The notes beneath the pieces were generated by a model. It saw only the letters and a program-made list of their open reading frames with translations, ran no database searches and was not told where the DNA came from. DNA of 64,000 bases from Oleispira sp963933055. Lineage in GTDB: Bacteria > Pseudomonadota > Gammaproteobacteria > Pseudomonadales > Oceanobacteraceae. Positions within the stretch are counted from its first letter, which is position 1. The number at the start of each line of letters is the position of its first letter. Made by a program: the position numbers and the translations under genes. Shown here piece by piece: positions 50,674 to 59,783 of this stretch. The DNA is taken from NCBI GenBank assembly GCA_963933055.1, contig CAWVSY010000007.1, positions 19,748-83,747 on the forward strand. The letters run 5' to 3'.

Positions 50674-53600
50674 TCAATTAACCCAGAACCAATGCTTACG
50701 ACCGGAAGACTGACCACCAGAATTAAAACCATTTAACGTTCGAAGCCCAACATTTGAACCCCAATTTAATGTATCTACAATGTCATAATCATCACTGGAC
50801 TGTATGTTATCCCCACTACCTGAGAAGGTAATTACCTGCCTAGCCTCAGTACTGCAAGCTCTATATAAAACATCGTCATTACCTCCATTAACCGCTTGCC
50901 AGCAACCATATTCCCCACCGTATAACGATTGTCCAATTACCTGCTTGGTAACAGGATTAAAAATAAAGTTTCTCGATGTATCTATAGAGCAATTGTCACT
51001 TGTGCCAATCGTAGATCCATCAATATTGGTACACCAGCCACGATCATTCTTTAAACGACTCCAGTTTGCTGCAATTGAAATAGGCACATCAATGGTTACA
51101 GCAGGTTTTTCAGGGTGTTTGACTTCGACCTGATAGTTAAGCACAGTATTTTCAACAACAAACGGTAGTGTAAACTCGTCCACATCAGACATTATACTTA
51201 TATTATTCGTCGTACTCGGCGTATGAGAGAATGTTGTAAAATTGGCAGGTAAATTTGATCCCGCCTTCCCTACCCCTGCTGTTGGCAACGCAGGCGCAAC
51301 AGAGATATATTTCCATTTATAGGTTAATGGACAGGTATCCGTCGTATTGTTTACAGCATGCAACTTTAGATCTTTCGATTCGAATCCACCCGAAGTCGTA
51401 CCATCAGCAGTTACAATCCACTTGCCAGCATTGGTTTCAGCTGGATTAGCCAACCCTGCGATTGTAGCTTCTGCTGTAACTAACAATGATGGCGATGCGT
51501 CTGTAATTGCCAGTCCACTAGAAGCACTCGATACGTCAATAAGGGCTGAAGGTAAGGTATTGCTATTGGGCAGTGCTAAACCAAACCCGACAGATAAGCT
51601 AGACGCTGCGACACAGTTATCAAAAACAGGGACAATGATGGTTTTCTCAGTCTCCCCTGGCGCGAAGCTGATAATTTCCTGAGCCGTGAGATCGCCAAAA
51701 TGGACTCCTTCAATAGCATTTGTCTCAACGCGCGTTAAGCTGACTGCAAACGTATTATTATTTACGCGGTTAGCATCAGCAAAGTCACCTTCTGCTGGGT
51801 TCCCTACAAGACGAGACTGAGTAGCCTGAATGGTGATGGTTTTAGTTGATGCTCGCTCAGAAACTGAGTAATTATTTTCCGTAAACTTGAGCTTAATCGG
51901 TGTCGTATAATCATTAATCGCTATTTGTGTACTTGCATTATCAGTGACTTCTGCCGCATAAGGAATCGCAGTGACTTCGCCATTACAATTTGCTTTACGA
52001 ACCCATGATAATTCAATAACTTCATTGGAATCATATGCTTCATCATTAATGGCCCTTATCTGAACTACTTTATCGCCATCATCTTGATCAGCCCAATACA
52101 CATCAGTTTGTCCTGAAGCAGATGAGCTTAAATAAGTGATCGCATAGTCAGCAGAATCTGCAGTTGAAGTCGGCGCTAGCTCTAATGTGACACACATAGC
52201 ACCATCATCACCGCCCAAACGCTCCAATAGAATAATGGCTGAATTACTATCTGAACCTTGATCAACTTCATCGATAGAATAATTGCTTTGCTTGAAGCTC
52301 ACTCGACCAGGGGAAATGTCATTAATCACTTGAGTGTATTGATTCGCCGTCGCTAAAATCGCACTGCTGTTAGGGTCTGTTAGGCCTGAAGAAGCTGGAT
52401 CTGTTACCGCTAATAAGCGAACAATAAAACGCTCATCCAACTCAAGCTCCGTATCCGAGGCAGCACTAAAGCCAATCGTTTGTATTTGTCGGGTTACTGG
52501 TGTTCCACTGCCATTATTAGCAAAATTCAAACGCCCTGTTCCTATAACCGTATTAGCTCCCGTATTGCCAGAAGGTGTAAAGCCTGCTTGTGTTATTGTA
52601 AAGTCATCAGGACTGATTGCGGTTACGGTTTCTACTTCATAAATAACATCAAATGCACCTAAGGTATCTGTGCCAACACGCTCAATCGTAATCACGCCTG
52701 AGCTATTCTCATCAATCGCTAAGTTTTCAGTGCCACTTGCTGGAGCAATGCCAATCGCACCATAGAGGTTAGGCGTTTTATCAACGATATTGATATCAAT
52801 ATCGTAATTATCACCCAACTCAGGCTCCATCGCGCCTAGCTGTTCAAGTGTAATCGTAAATGTTTCCGTTCCTTCACGAATATTATCGCCGATGAGTTCC
52901 ACCGTAATATTTTTATCCGCAGCATCGTGTACTCCCCACGTAAGTGTCCCCTTGCCTCTAGCGGGATCCCCGACAATCGCTACGGGATCATTCTTTAAGC
53001 GAAAATCTGTATCCAAGACAGCACTTCCAGACACTAACTTAAAGCCAACACTGACCTCGCCATCGTCACCCGTAATTCGACTCACCGGTATCTCGAATTC
53101 ATTCACAGCGCCAATCGTTTCATTTTCATCCCCAGCCATTTGCTCTTCTGAAAATTCAAACACACCCCGTGGCTGATCTGGAAAAATAGTTGCAAGTTCC
53201 ACTGCCGTTAATGCTCGCTCATAAATTTTTATATCATCCAAACCTCCCACAATACCTTCAGAAGCGCCCGGAACATTACCGAAAACCCAATCGTCAGTAT
53301 TATAAATACTGCTTCCTAGCAATATTTTTGTCGTATCCGGAATAACATTAAGATCAAAAGGTAATACAGGATCTGGGAAAGACACATTAAGCTCTGCTTT
53401 ATCTATATAAAGCTTAGTTTCAGAAGCATTTTTTACATAGGCAACGGTCATCCACTGACCTAGACGAACAGTTTCTAAGCTTAAACCCGCCTCATGAAGA
53501 CCGGCACTGGTATCCGTTGTTGTATTATTAAATTGGATTTTATTTGTGCTTTTATTAAAAAATAATGCCGGCTGTCTATTCCCTGACACACCTTTTTGAA

Positions 53601-55911
53601 CAAAACCTGCCCAATCTGAAGTAGGCAATGCCTCTAATTTAAAGCGATAAATTAAAGTATATTCATCCTTAACGGAGATCTGTTGAAAACTGGCTGAAGC
53701 GCCATCTAAAGTGAATAGATCTGAACTGCCCATTTTTGCATAATAATCGTTTTCAGCACTCTTTCGAGCAGTGATCTCAACTAAAGAGGTATCCAAATCA
53801 AGCGCATTACCATGACCACTGATATCACGCTTGGGGTTAGTAAAATCGTTAAAATCATAGGCCGCGCGTAAAGGTGAAATTATTTTAATCGTAATGACCG
53901 TCACTGCTGTTGCCTTCGCCTTTTCATCGGCATCAGTTACTTGCAGCTGAATATCAAGATAATAATCATCATTGACCAAATCTACAGCAGAAATAGTCAG
54001 GCTTGATGTATCGGCATTACTTAATACAGGGGGAGTAACCATATCAGTACCGGAATCATTAAGCCCAACTCGCTTATCAATAATGGTCCAAGCATACGTT
54101 AAGTTATCATCATTTCCGGTTTCTGGGTCAATGGCAGTAACGGATAAATTGATATTTTGTTTTTCTGGAAATTCACGTTCGGTTGACAAGGTAAGCACAG
54201 GGGCTAAATTCACCACAGGTCCATTGGCAATCCAGGTACCCTCTGAACGAGCATCATTAATGTTCATCCAAGCCTGAGTATTACCCGAAAGTCTCAAAGC
54301 TAACGCAAGGCGAGAGTTCTGATCGGCGTCATAAGGCGCAGCAAACTGATAGTCTTTACCAAAAGCCGCTTCACACGCCGTGAACCCATTTTTCCACAAA
54401 GAAGATAATAACGAAGAATTATCGGCTAATGCCTCTGTAGCAATCTTCCATTCATAGCCATTTGTACACGCAAACCCTTGCTCAAGTGACGCGCCACCGG
54501 CATAACACTGCCCAGCTAGCCAGTTTTTCTTATTATCAGTTGCTAAACTAAAATACCCACAGTCTTCTGCGCTACCTTCTACGACGCCATCAATACTGAC
54601 AAAATCCAAAAATGGGCTTTCTACTTTCCAATAACCTTCACTGGCTTGATCACTGTAATTAACCCAAACAAATTTATTACTAGGCAAGGCATCAATTAAT
54701 ACCGCAAGCGCGTTATTCGAGACGGCAGTATTGGGTGGGCGGTATTCCGCGTTATCTGAAAGTCGCTTACATAAACCGAAGCCTAGTGCGGATTCAGAAG
54801 GTTTTAAATCCGTAATATCACTGGTTAATTGCCATTGGTTATTGCCTAAATAACAAGCGTGATAAGCAACATAACCATTACATGATTCAGCAATCCAATT
54901 GCCAGTAGAATCCACCAACGTACAATCAGCATTGCCACGATTAGCAGGCTGACCAGCTCCCCACCATGCTTGACGGGTTTGGTTAGAAATAAAGAATTCT
55001 TCATAGGCTAAATCAGAGCGATTAAGCCATACTTTATTATAATCTTCTGCTAGACCACTGGCACCAGAAGGCAAAGCCGCAGCGGCAATTGCATTGTTTT
55101 CACTCCCATCCCGAGGAACGGCATATAAGGTTTGCTGCCCATATTCCGTTTCACAGGTAGAAAAACCAGATTTCCAGCGCTCTTGAGCCGCTGTAATTAA
55201 CCAAGCACCTGAATCATAGCAAGCAAATGCGTATTGCTCGGAACAAGGGGCATCTTGCCATAATCCAGTATCTCGATTAATCAGCGTGCAATCAGCAACG
55301 CCACCGCCGAGATTTCCTGCATTACCCAAATCAGCATTTAACAAATTAGTATATTCAGTACGATTGCCTAACCAGTAGTTGGCCGTTAACGCAATATTGT
55401 TGGTATTTGAATAATAATAAAGCCAAGTCCTCTTTTTAGAGGCAATCATCCCTGTAATGGCAAGGCCTAACTTTTCATTCTCTTCTGCATTAACAGGCAC
55501 ACTAAAAAAATAAGAGGGCCCAAAATAAGATTTACATAAATTATCGGCTTTGATTGGGTCCCATAGATCAACCGATTTAATTTGTGAACCAGCATCACCA
55601 TCACGAGGTTCGCCAGGATGAGCTATCCCCCCCAGAGCTTGTGCAACCTGCCACTCACTGCCGTTATAACAAGCGTAATGCGCTCCGATATAATCACAAT
55701 CATCGACTGTCCAGCTACCACCTGCTGCATCACTTTCACGATATACACAGCCTTGTTGAGATTCATTAATCCCCCCTGTACTAACATCATCACGGGCAGG
55801 TAAATAATTTAGTCCGGGATTATATGAAAAAGACAGACTCGTAAAAAACAGGGCTGATATTGCGACAAGAAAAGACAGCATCATTTGCTTCTTAGCCAAG
55901 AAAATATTCAT
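50674..55911 (-). CDS. Giant secreted multidomain adhesin-like protein
   Basis: 1745 residues with a signal peptide (to about 30). Domain order: a truncated then three full C-type-lectin-like modules (about 51-100, 110-245, 246-368, 370-500) and a half module (505-565), each with DC...W...C...FAC-type cysteines and NxAL...W.N segments; a PKD/cadherin-like domain (570-675); a LamG-like concanavalin fold (680-905, AYDFNDF... to LDDIKIYERALTAVE); four Calx-beta-like repeats (about 915-1045, 1046-1195, 1200-1335, 1338-1455, with FSEEQ/IDE...ERVG and DFT/DFR signatures); Ig-like and a Cys-containing C-terminal region (1500-1745, RGWCTNIDG...GCWQAV). It lacks an obvious LPXTG, T1SS or autotransporter end. 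Likely a surface adhesin or appendage tip; 3 bases from the preceding gene. Confidence 0.82.
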   Translation of the reverse strand: MNIFLAKKQMMLSFLVAISALFFTSLSFSYNPGLNYLPARDDVSTGGINESQQGCVYRESDAAGGSWTVDDCDYIGAHYACYNGSEWQVAQALGGIAHPGEPRDGDAGSQIKSVDLWDPIKADNLCKSYFGPSYFFSVPVNAEENEKLGLAITGMIASKKRTWLYYYSNTNNIALTANYWLGNRTEYTNLLNADLGNAGNLGGGVADCTLINRDTGLWQDAPCSEQYAFACYDSGAWLITAAQERWKSGFSTCETEYGQQTLYAVPRDGSENNAIAAAALPSGASGLAEDYNKVWLNRSDLAYEEFFISNQTRQAWWGAGQPANRGNADCTLVDSTGNWIAESCNGYVAYHACYLGNNQWQLTSDITDLKPSESALGFGLCKRLSDNAEYRPPNTAVSNNALAVLIDALPSNKFVWVNYSDQASEGYWKVESPFLDFVSIDGVVEGSAEDCGYFSLATDNKKNWLAGQCYAGGASLEQGFACTNGYEWKIATEALADNSSLLSSLWKNGFTACEAAFGKDYQFAAPYDADQNSRLALALRLSGNTQAWMNINDARSEGTWIANGPVVNLAPVLTLSTEREFPEKQNINLSVTAIDPETGNDDNLTYAWTIIDKRVGLNDSGTDMVTPPVLSNADTSSLTISAVDLVNDDYYLDIQLQVTDADEKAKATAVTVITIKIISPLRAAYDFNDFTNPKRDISGHGNALDLDTSLVEITARKSAENDYYAKMGSSDLFTLDGASASFQQISVKDEYTLIYRFKLEALPTSDWAGFVQKGVSGNRQPALFFNKSTNKIQFNNTTTDTSAGLHEAGLSLETVRLGQWMTVAYVKNASETKLYIDKAELNVSFPDPVLPFDLNVIPDTTKILLGSSIYNTDDWVFGNVPGASEGIVGGLDDIKIYERALTAVELATIFPDQPRGVFEFSEEQMAGDENETIGAVNEFEIPVSRITGDDGEVSVGFKLVSGSAVLDTDFRLKNDPVAIVGDPARGKGTLTWGVHDAADKNITVELIGDNIREGTETFTITLEQLGAMEPELGDNYDIDINIVDKTPNLYGAIGIAPASGTENLAIDENSSGVITIERVGTDTLGAFDVIYEVETVTAISPDDFTITQAGFTPSGNTGANTVIGTGRLNFANNGSGTPVTRQIQTIGFSAASDTELELDERFIVRLLAVTDPASSGLTDPNSSAILATANQYTQVINDISPGRVSFKQSNYSIDEVDQGSDSNSAIILLERLGGDDGAMCVTLELAPTSTADSADYAITYLSSSASGQTDVYWADQDDGDKVVQIRAINDEAYDSNEVIELSWVRKANCNGEVTAIPYAAEVTDNASTQIAINDYTTPIKLKFTENNYSVSERASTKTITIQATQSRLVGNPAEGDFADANRVNNNTFAVSLTRVETNAIEGVHFGDLTAQEIISFAPGETEKTIIVPVFDNCVAASSLSVGFGLALPNSNTLPSALIDVSSASSGLAITDASPSLLVTAEATIAGLANPAETNAGKWIVTADGTTSGGFESKDLKLHAVNNTTDTCPLTYKWKYISVAPALPTAGVGKAGSNLPANFTTFSHTPSTTNNISIMSDVDEFTLPFVVENTVLNYQVEVKHPEKPAVTIDVPISIAANWSRLKNDRGWCTNIDGSTIGTSDNCSIDTSRNFIFNPVTKQVIGQSLYGGEYGCWQAVNGGNDDVLYRACSTEARQVITFSGSGDNIQSSDDYDIVDTLNWGSNVGLRTLNGFNSGGQSSGRKHWFWVN

Positions 55912-55914
55912 TTT

Positions 55915-56751
55915 TTAATGACCCTTAATATGTAAATAACTAACAGGTTCGACACTGATATTTTCAAACCCAGCACTGCCAATGACACTTCCATTCACAT
56001 TAATATCTCGAAATGAAACGGTGCCTTGAGTAGAGCCCAAAGAAATCGCAACGTACGAATTCTCGCCAACCCCTTCACCTTTTAACTTAAAATCATTCAA
56101 TTCAAAATCTTCGAATTCAACACGCGTAGAAATATAGTTTTTACCCTCAGTATCATTGAGCGTCACATCACCATCATTCAATGTGTCATACGTAAATTCA
56201 CCATCATCAATAAAGGTAAAGTTGAAAAAGGACCCCGTTGGTAAACTTGCAGTAAACGCCAAACCTCCTTCATTAGTAAGCTTCAATGTAATATTGGCCG
56301 TATCCGCTAATGTAAAATCGTTAATTTCTAGAGCACCTAATCGCCCATATTGATTTTGCAACTGCGCCGCCGTTGATACCAATAAAGGATCAAACGCTGC
56401 CAAGGTACTGTCGTAATTAAGCTGGAGTGCACCAATGGATATATCCATGATACCAAAGCTATTCAGCTTCATCGCCAGCTCGCCCGCCTCGGTAACATCA
56501 ATATCAAAAGAGAATTGGTTATCTTTTATAACAACATCGAGTAAAGAAAAAGAACCGCCACCACCTTCTTCTAAAACGCCATCAGCTGTATCGTCATATC
56601 GAACTTCTCCGACACGGATATCAGAATTGGTTGTCACATCGATAGTGATGCCACTTTGACCAGAAACAACTGAAAGATCTGAGTCCTGCATAGGTAAAAG
56701 TGCAAAACAATTTGAGCTCAATAGGAATGCGACATACATTATTTTTTTCAT
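55915..56751 (-). CDS. Secreted FilA/DUF6160-like protein (cluster member 3)
   Basis: 278 residues from ATG 56751, which has AAGGGAAG about 5 bases upstream (an earlier GTG 56757 sits on that site). Signal peptide (to about 17), then LLPMQDSDLSVVSGQSGITIDVTTN, a textbook family motif. Beta-rich body, no cysteines beyond the signal region. Ends ISVEPVSYLHIKGH, sharing the SYLxIxGH/K signature with members 1 and 2. Precedes the giant adhesin gene by 3 bases. Confidence 0.77.
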   Translation of the reverse strand: MKKIMYVAFLLSSNCFALLPMQDSDLSVVSGQSGITIDVTTNSDIRVGEVRYDDTADGVLEEGGGGSFSLLDVVIKDNQFSFDIDVTEAGELAMKLNSFGIMDISIGALQLNYDSTLAAFDPLLVSTAAQLQNQYGRLGALEINDFTLADTANITLKLTNEGGLAFTASLPTGSFFNFTFIDDGEFTYDTLNDGDVTLNDTEGKNYISTRVEFEDFELNDFKLKGEGVGENSYVAISLGSTQGTVSFRDINVNGSVIGSAGFENISVEPVSYLHIKGH

Positions 56752-56753
56752 AA

Positions 56754-57590
56754 TCACTTCCCTTGTATCGTTAGGTAACTGTCTGGCGTCATGCGATAAC
56801 CATTAACAACCAAGCGTCCCATTGTCCCTAGTTGATTACCGGCACGAATATTACTCAAAGTCATATCTCCCGTCTGAGTAATCACACCAATATGCAAACC
56901 ACCCATTTCTTCACCCGCGGCATTTTTACCCGAGGTTAAATCGACTGAATTAGCAATACTAAAATTATTCAATGCGAGATCGCCACCAAAAACAAAATCA
57001 TCATCATCACTTGCCGTATTAACACCATAATCGGTGTAATCTAATCGCATAGTAAAGATTTCAGGAAAGTTCATTTCAACCTGTAAACCTTCTTCACCAT
57101 TCGCCCCTCGGGCAAATATATTAATATCGGTATAGCCGCCATTATCATTAATATTGGTTAATGAAAAACCACCGTAAGAATGCATTTGGCCAACAATTTC
57201 ACCCGCAGTGACATCACCATTAACATTCAGCTGATCAAACTTAAGATTCATATCGTTAATACCGGATATGGAAATAGCCAACCCTGATTTAGTCCCACGA
57301 GTAACAAGATCTAGAATCATATTAATGGGTCTGTCCATTCCAGTATTGACCGAGTCCCCATTTGAACCATCGGTATCAATACTCAAATTTCTTATATTTA
57401 AAGAATTACCTTCCGTTTCGAAATACGTTCGACCAATGGTTCCTTTAACGTTTAAATCGACATCAAGGCCACTTTGACCTGAAACATATCTTAAGTTTTC
57501 TTCCTCTATGCTTTGCATGGCGAGCGCTTGCTGAAATGGTAAGACACATACCCACCCAAGGCACGCTAATGCTTTATTAGATAGCTTCAT
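56754..57590 (-). CDS. Secreted FilA/DUF6160-like protein (cluster member 2)
   Basis: 278 residues. Signal peptide (to about 24, QQALA), then MQSIEEENLRYVSGQSGLDVDLNVKG. Asp/Asn-rich beta-type body (LSIDTDGSNGDSV, NINDNGGYTDINIFARG) and the C-terminal YRMTPDSYLTIQGK signature. Same length as member 3, so the two may be duplicates. It ends with TGA inside the ribosome-site region of the next gene, and starts one base after the stop of member 1. Confidence 0.77.
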   Translation of the reverse strand: MKLSNKALACLGWVCVLPFQQALAMQSIEEENLRYVSGQSGLDVDLNVKGTIGRTYFETEGNSLNIRNLSIDTDGSNGDSVNTGMDRPINMILDLVTRGTKSGLAISISGINDMNLKFDQLNVNGDVTAGEIVGQMHSYGGFSLTNINDNGGYTDINIFARGANGEEGLQVEMNFPEIFTMRLDYTDYGVNTASDDDDFVFGGDLALNNFSIANSVDLTSGKNAAGEEMGGLHIGVITQTGDMTLSNIRAGNQLGTMGRLVVNGYRMTPDSYLTIQGK

Positions 57591-57591
57591 A

Positions 57592-58764
57592 TCAATGCCC
57601 CATCACTTCTAAATAACTGCCAGGAAGAATTTCTAGATTCATTTTGATGCTACCAAGAACAGGCGCAGACGCAGCTCCTTCAGGTTTCATCATTATGTCA
57701 TTAATACTGACACTGCCTCGCACACCACCAGAGCCACTACCGCCATTTCCCGAAGGATCACCCAGCGCGATAAGCAATCCTCTATTATTGCCTGAAAGTA
57801 CGTTGATGGAACTATCCGTTATGTGAAAATAATTAGTCGCTGAATTGTTCTTATCAGACTCTAGAGCGTTGAATGATACGGTCGCATTAAACTCCTCAAC
57901 GTCTGCATCAGATGAATCATAATAGATAAAATCGAACCCTGAACCCGCAGCAAAATACGCATCAAAGTTAACCGCCGATTCACCCAAAACATCCGGCGCA
58001 CCCAACGTTAAATAACCACCTTCTGGAACGGTGAAGTTTTTGAGAGTGATATCATTAATAACCGATTCATTTAATTTGAAATTTCTTATATTGACCTGGC
58101 CACCCGTAATTTCAGGCAAACCTAAACGCAGACCTTCATCAGTAACATCAAACGTCATCCCTGAAAATTTAATCCCGCCAGCAGTACAAGCACCCGCAGC
58201 GTAAGTAGAACAATGGTCAACCGTCATTGATAATTCGGAACCATCATCCGTGTAATAAAGGTCGTAAGTCGTTTCTTTTGGAATTGCCACATCTACCGTA
58301 AAGCCCGATTCATCAGCAGTAGAATTATTATTTGAATCGTAGCCACCCGCCCAAACATCAACAACCAAAGGCGCCACTCCGCCCGTATCTAAGTGCCTCA
58401 TGCCAAAGCCACCTAACGATTTTCCGTTAACTTTAACGGTATCTACAGATAGATCGATGGGTAATTCTTTGTTGCTAAAACGGATACCATTACGCCCTTC
58501 TCGCGAACTACCCACATCACCAGAAACGATATCAACATCAATAACTTGCTGTGACCGTGTCGCAACATTGATATCAGACATAGTGACATTGCCGTAATTA
58601 TCGTCGTCAAAGTACTGAACACTATCAATTTGGATTTCATATTCGGAGCGTAAAATAACACCTTCTTGCGCTACGACATCAGACATACTGGAGTCATCCA
58701 GACGTTCTAATGCGCTTACCATAAGGGGCATTATTAGCAATGTAGTCAGGGCTCGGGCAGCCAT
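57592..58764 (-). CDS. Secreted FilA/DUF6160-like protein (cluster member 1)
   Basis: 390 residues, first gene of the cluster, with AAAAGGAG ribosome site before ATG 58764. Short signal peptide (to about 18), then LERLDDSSMSDVVAQEGVILRSEYE, where AQEG replaces the usual GQSG. It has two similar halves of Asp/Gly-rich beta sequence (NYGNVTMSDINVAT; SVSINDIMMKPEG) and one Cys pair (CSTYAAGAC). It ends ILPGSYLEVMGH, the shared C-terminal signature. The upstream 245 bases hold no sigma-54 site or other regulator site I recognise. Confidence 0.75.
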   Translation of the reverse strand: MAARALTTLLIMPLMVSALERLDDSSMSDVVAQEGVILRSEYEIQIDSVQYFDDDNYGNVTMSDINVATRSQQVIDVDIVSGDVGSSREGRNGIRFSNKELPIDLSVDTVKVNGKSLGGFGMRHLDTGGVAPLVVDVWAGGYDSNNNSTADESGFTVDVAIPKETTYDLYYTDDGSELSMTVDHCSTYAAGACTAGGIKFSGMTFDVTDEGLRLGLPEITGGQVNIRNFKLNESVINDITLKNFTVPEGGYLTLGAPDVLGESAVNFDAYFAAGSGFDFIYYDSSDADVEEFNATVSFNALESDKNNSATNYFHITDSSINVLSGNNRGLLIALGDPSGNGGSGSGGVRGSVSINDIMMKPEGAASAPVLGSIKMNLEILPGSYLEVMGH

Positions 58765-59009
58765 GAGAACTCCTTTTAATTATTATTTTTATTATTGCTG
58801 TCATCTAAAGGGTGAAATGACGCATAGATATAGGAACATACCAGAAATAGAACTTTTGTACCATTAAGCGTTATTACATTTTGTTACGGAGAAGTAAAAC
58901 CACACAAGCAAAGACAATAAACTCTATATATTACAAAGACTTAAGCGTAATTAAAGTTATTGTAAATAATATTAGGGCAATGAAAAACATACGCTTGAAA
59001 TAGGAAAAC

Positions 59010-59762
59010 TCAGGAGACTAAAGACCAATCAATCGGCGAACGGCCATGCTTTTGAAGATACTGGTTGATACTAGAGAATGGCTTAGAGCCAAAGAAACCA
59101 CGATGGGCAGAGAGAGGAGATGGATGAATACCTTTCAGCACTAAATGCTTGTTTTTATCGATAAGAGCTTCTTTCTTCTGAGCGTAAGCTCCCCACAGAA
59201 CGAAAACGACGTTTTCACAGTGCCCAGACAATAGTTCAATTACTTTATTAGTAAAAGTTTCCCAACCTTGCTTTTGATGTGAACCGGCATTTTTGCGCTC
59301 AACCGTCAGCATAGCATTGAGTAATAAAACACCCTGCTTCGCCCAAGGGGTTAGATTACCAGTGGTTGCGATAGGAAGCCCTAAATCGGTATTGAGCTCT
59401 TTATAGATATTTTTTAATGAAGGAGGGAGCTTTTTTATACTTGAGGGTACTGAAAAACTTAGGCCATGAGCTTGGTCGGGCCCATGATAAGGATCTTGCC
59501 CCAAGATAACAACTTTGACATTTTTCAGAGAAGTTAAATTAAAGGCTGTGAAAATCTGATCCGCAGGCGGATAGAGGGTCTTACCTTGCACTTGCTCGGC
59601 GGATAGAAAACTCTGCAAAGCGTGCATGTAAGGTTGGTCGAACTCAGAAGCTAATAACCCTTGCCAATCCTTTGGCAAGAGTGAAGCAGACAATTCAATA
59701 GACGCTTGAGCCGGCTCTTCAAGAGCCTGCTCATCTGCAAACATATTGAATTGTTCTTTCAT
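59010..59762 (-). CDS. ung: Uracil-DNA glycosylase
   Basis: 250 residues, about 20 longer at the N-terminus than E. coli Ung. Removes uracil from DNA in base-excision repair. Catalytic water-activating motif GQDPYHG (Asp90), the TVERKNAGSHQKQGWETFT region and the HPSPLSAHRGFFGSKPFS motif are intact. The N-terminal extension (MFADEQALEEPAQ) is acidic. It lies 21 bases after lysS on the same strand and may share its transcript. Confidence 0.96.
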   Translation of the reverse strand: MKEQFNMFADEQALEEPAQASIELSASLLPKDWQGLLASEFDQPYMHALQSFLSAEQVQGKTLYPPADQIFTAFNLTSLKNVKVVILGQDPYHGPDQAHGLSFSVPSSIKKLPPSLKNIYKELNTDLGLPIATTGNLTPWAKQGVLLLNAMLTVERKNAGSHQKQGWETFTNKVIELLSGHCENVVFVLWGAYAQKKEALIDKNKHLVLKGIHPSPLSAHRGFFGSKPFSSINQYLQKHGRSPIDWSLVS

Positions 59763-59783
59763 ACTTATTTCCAGACCCGCTAA

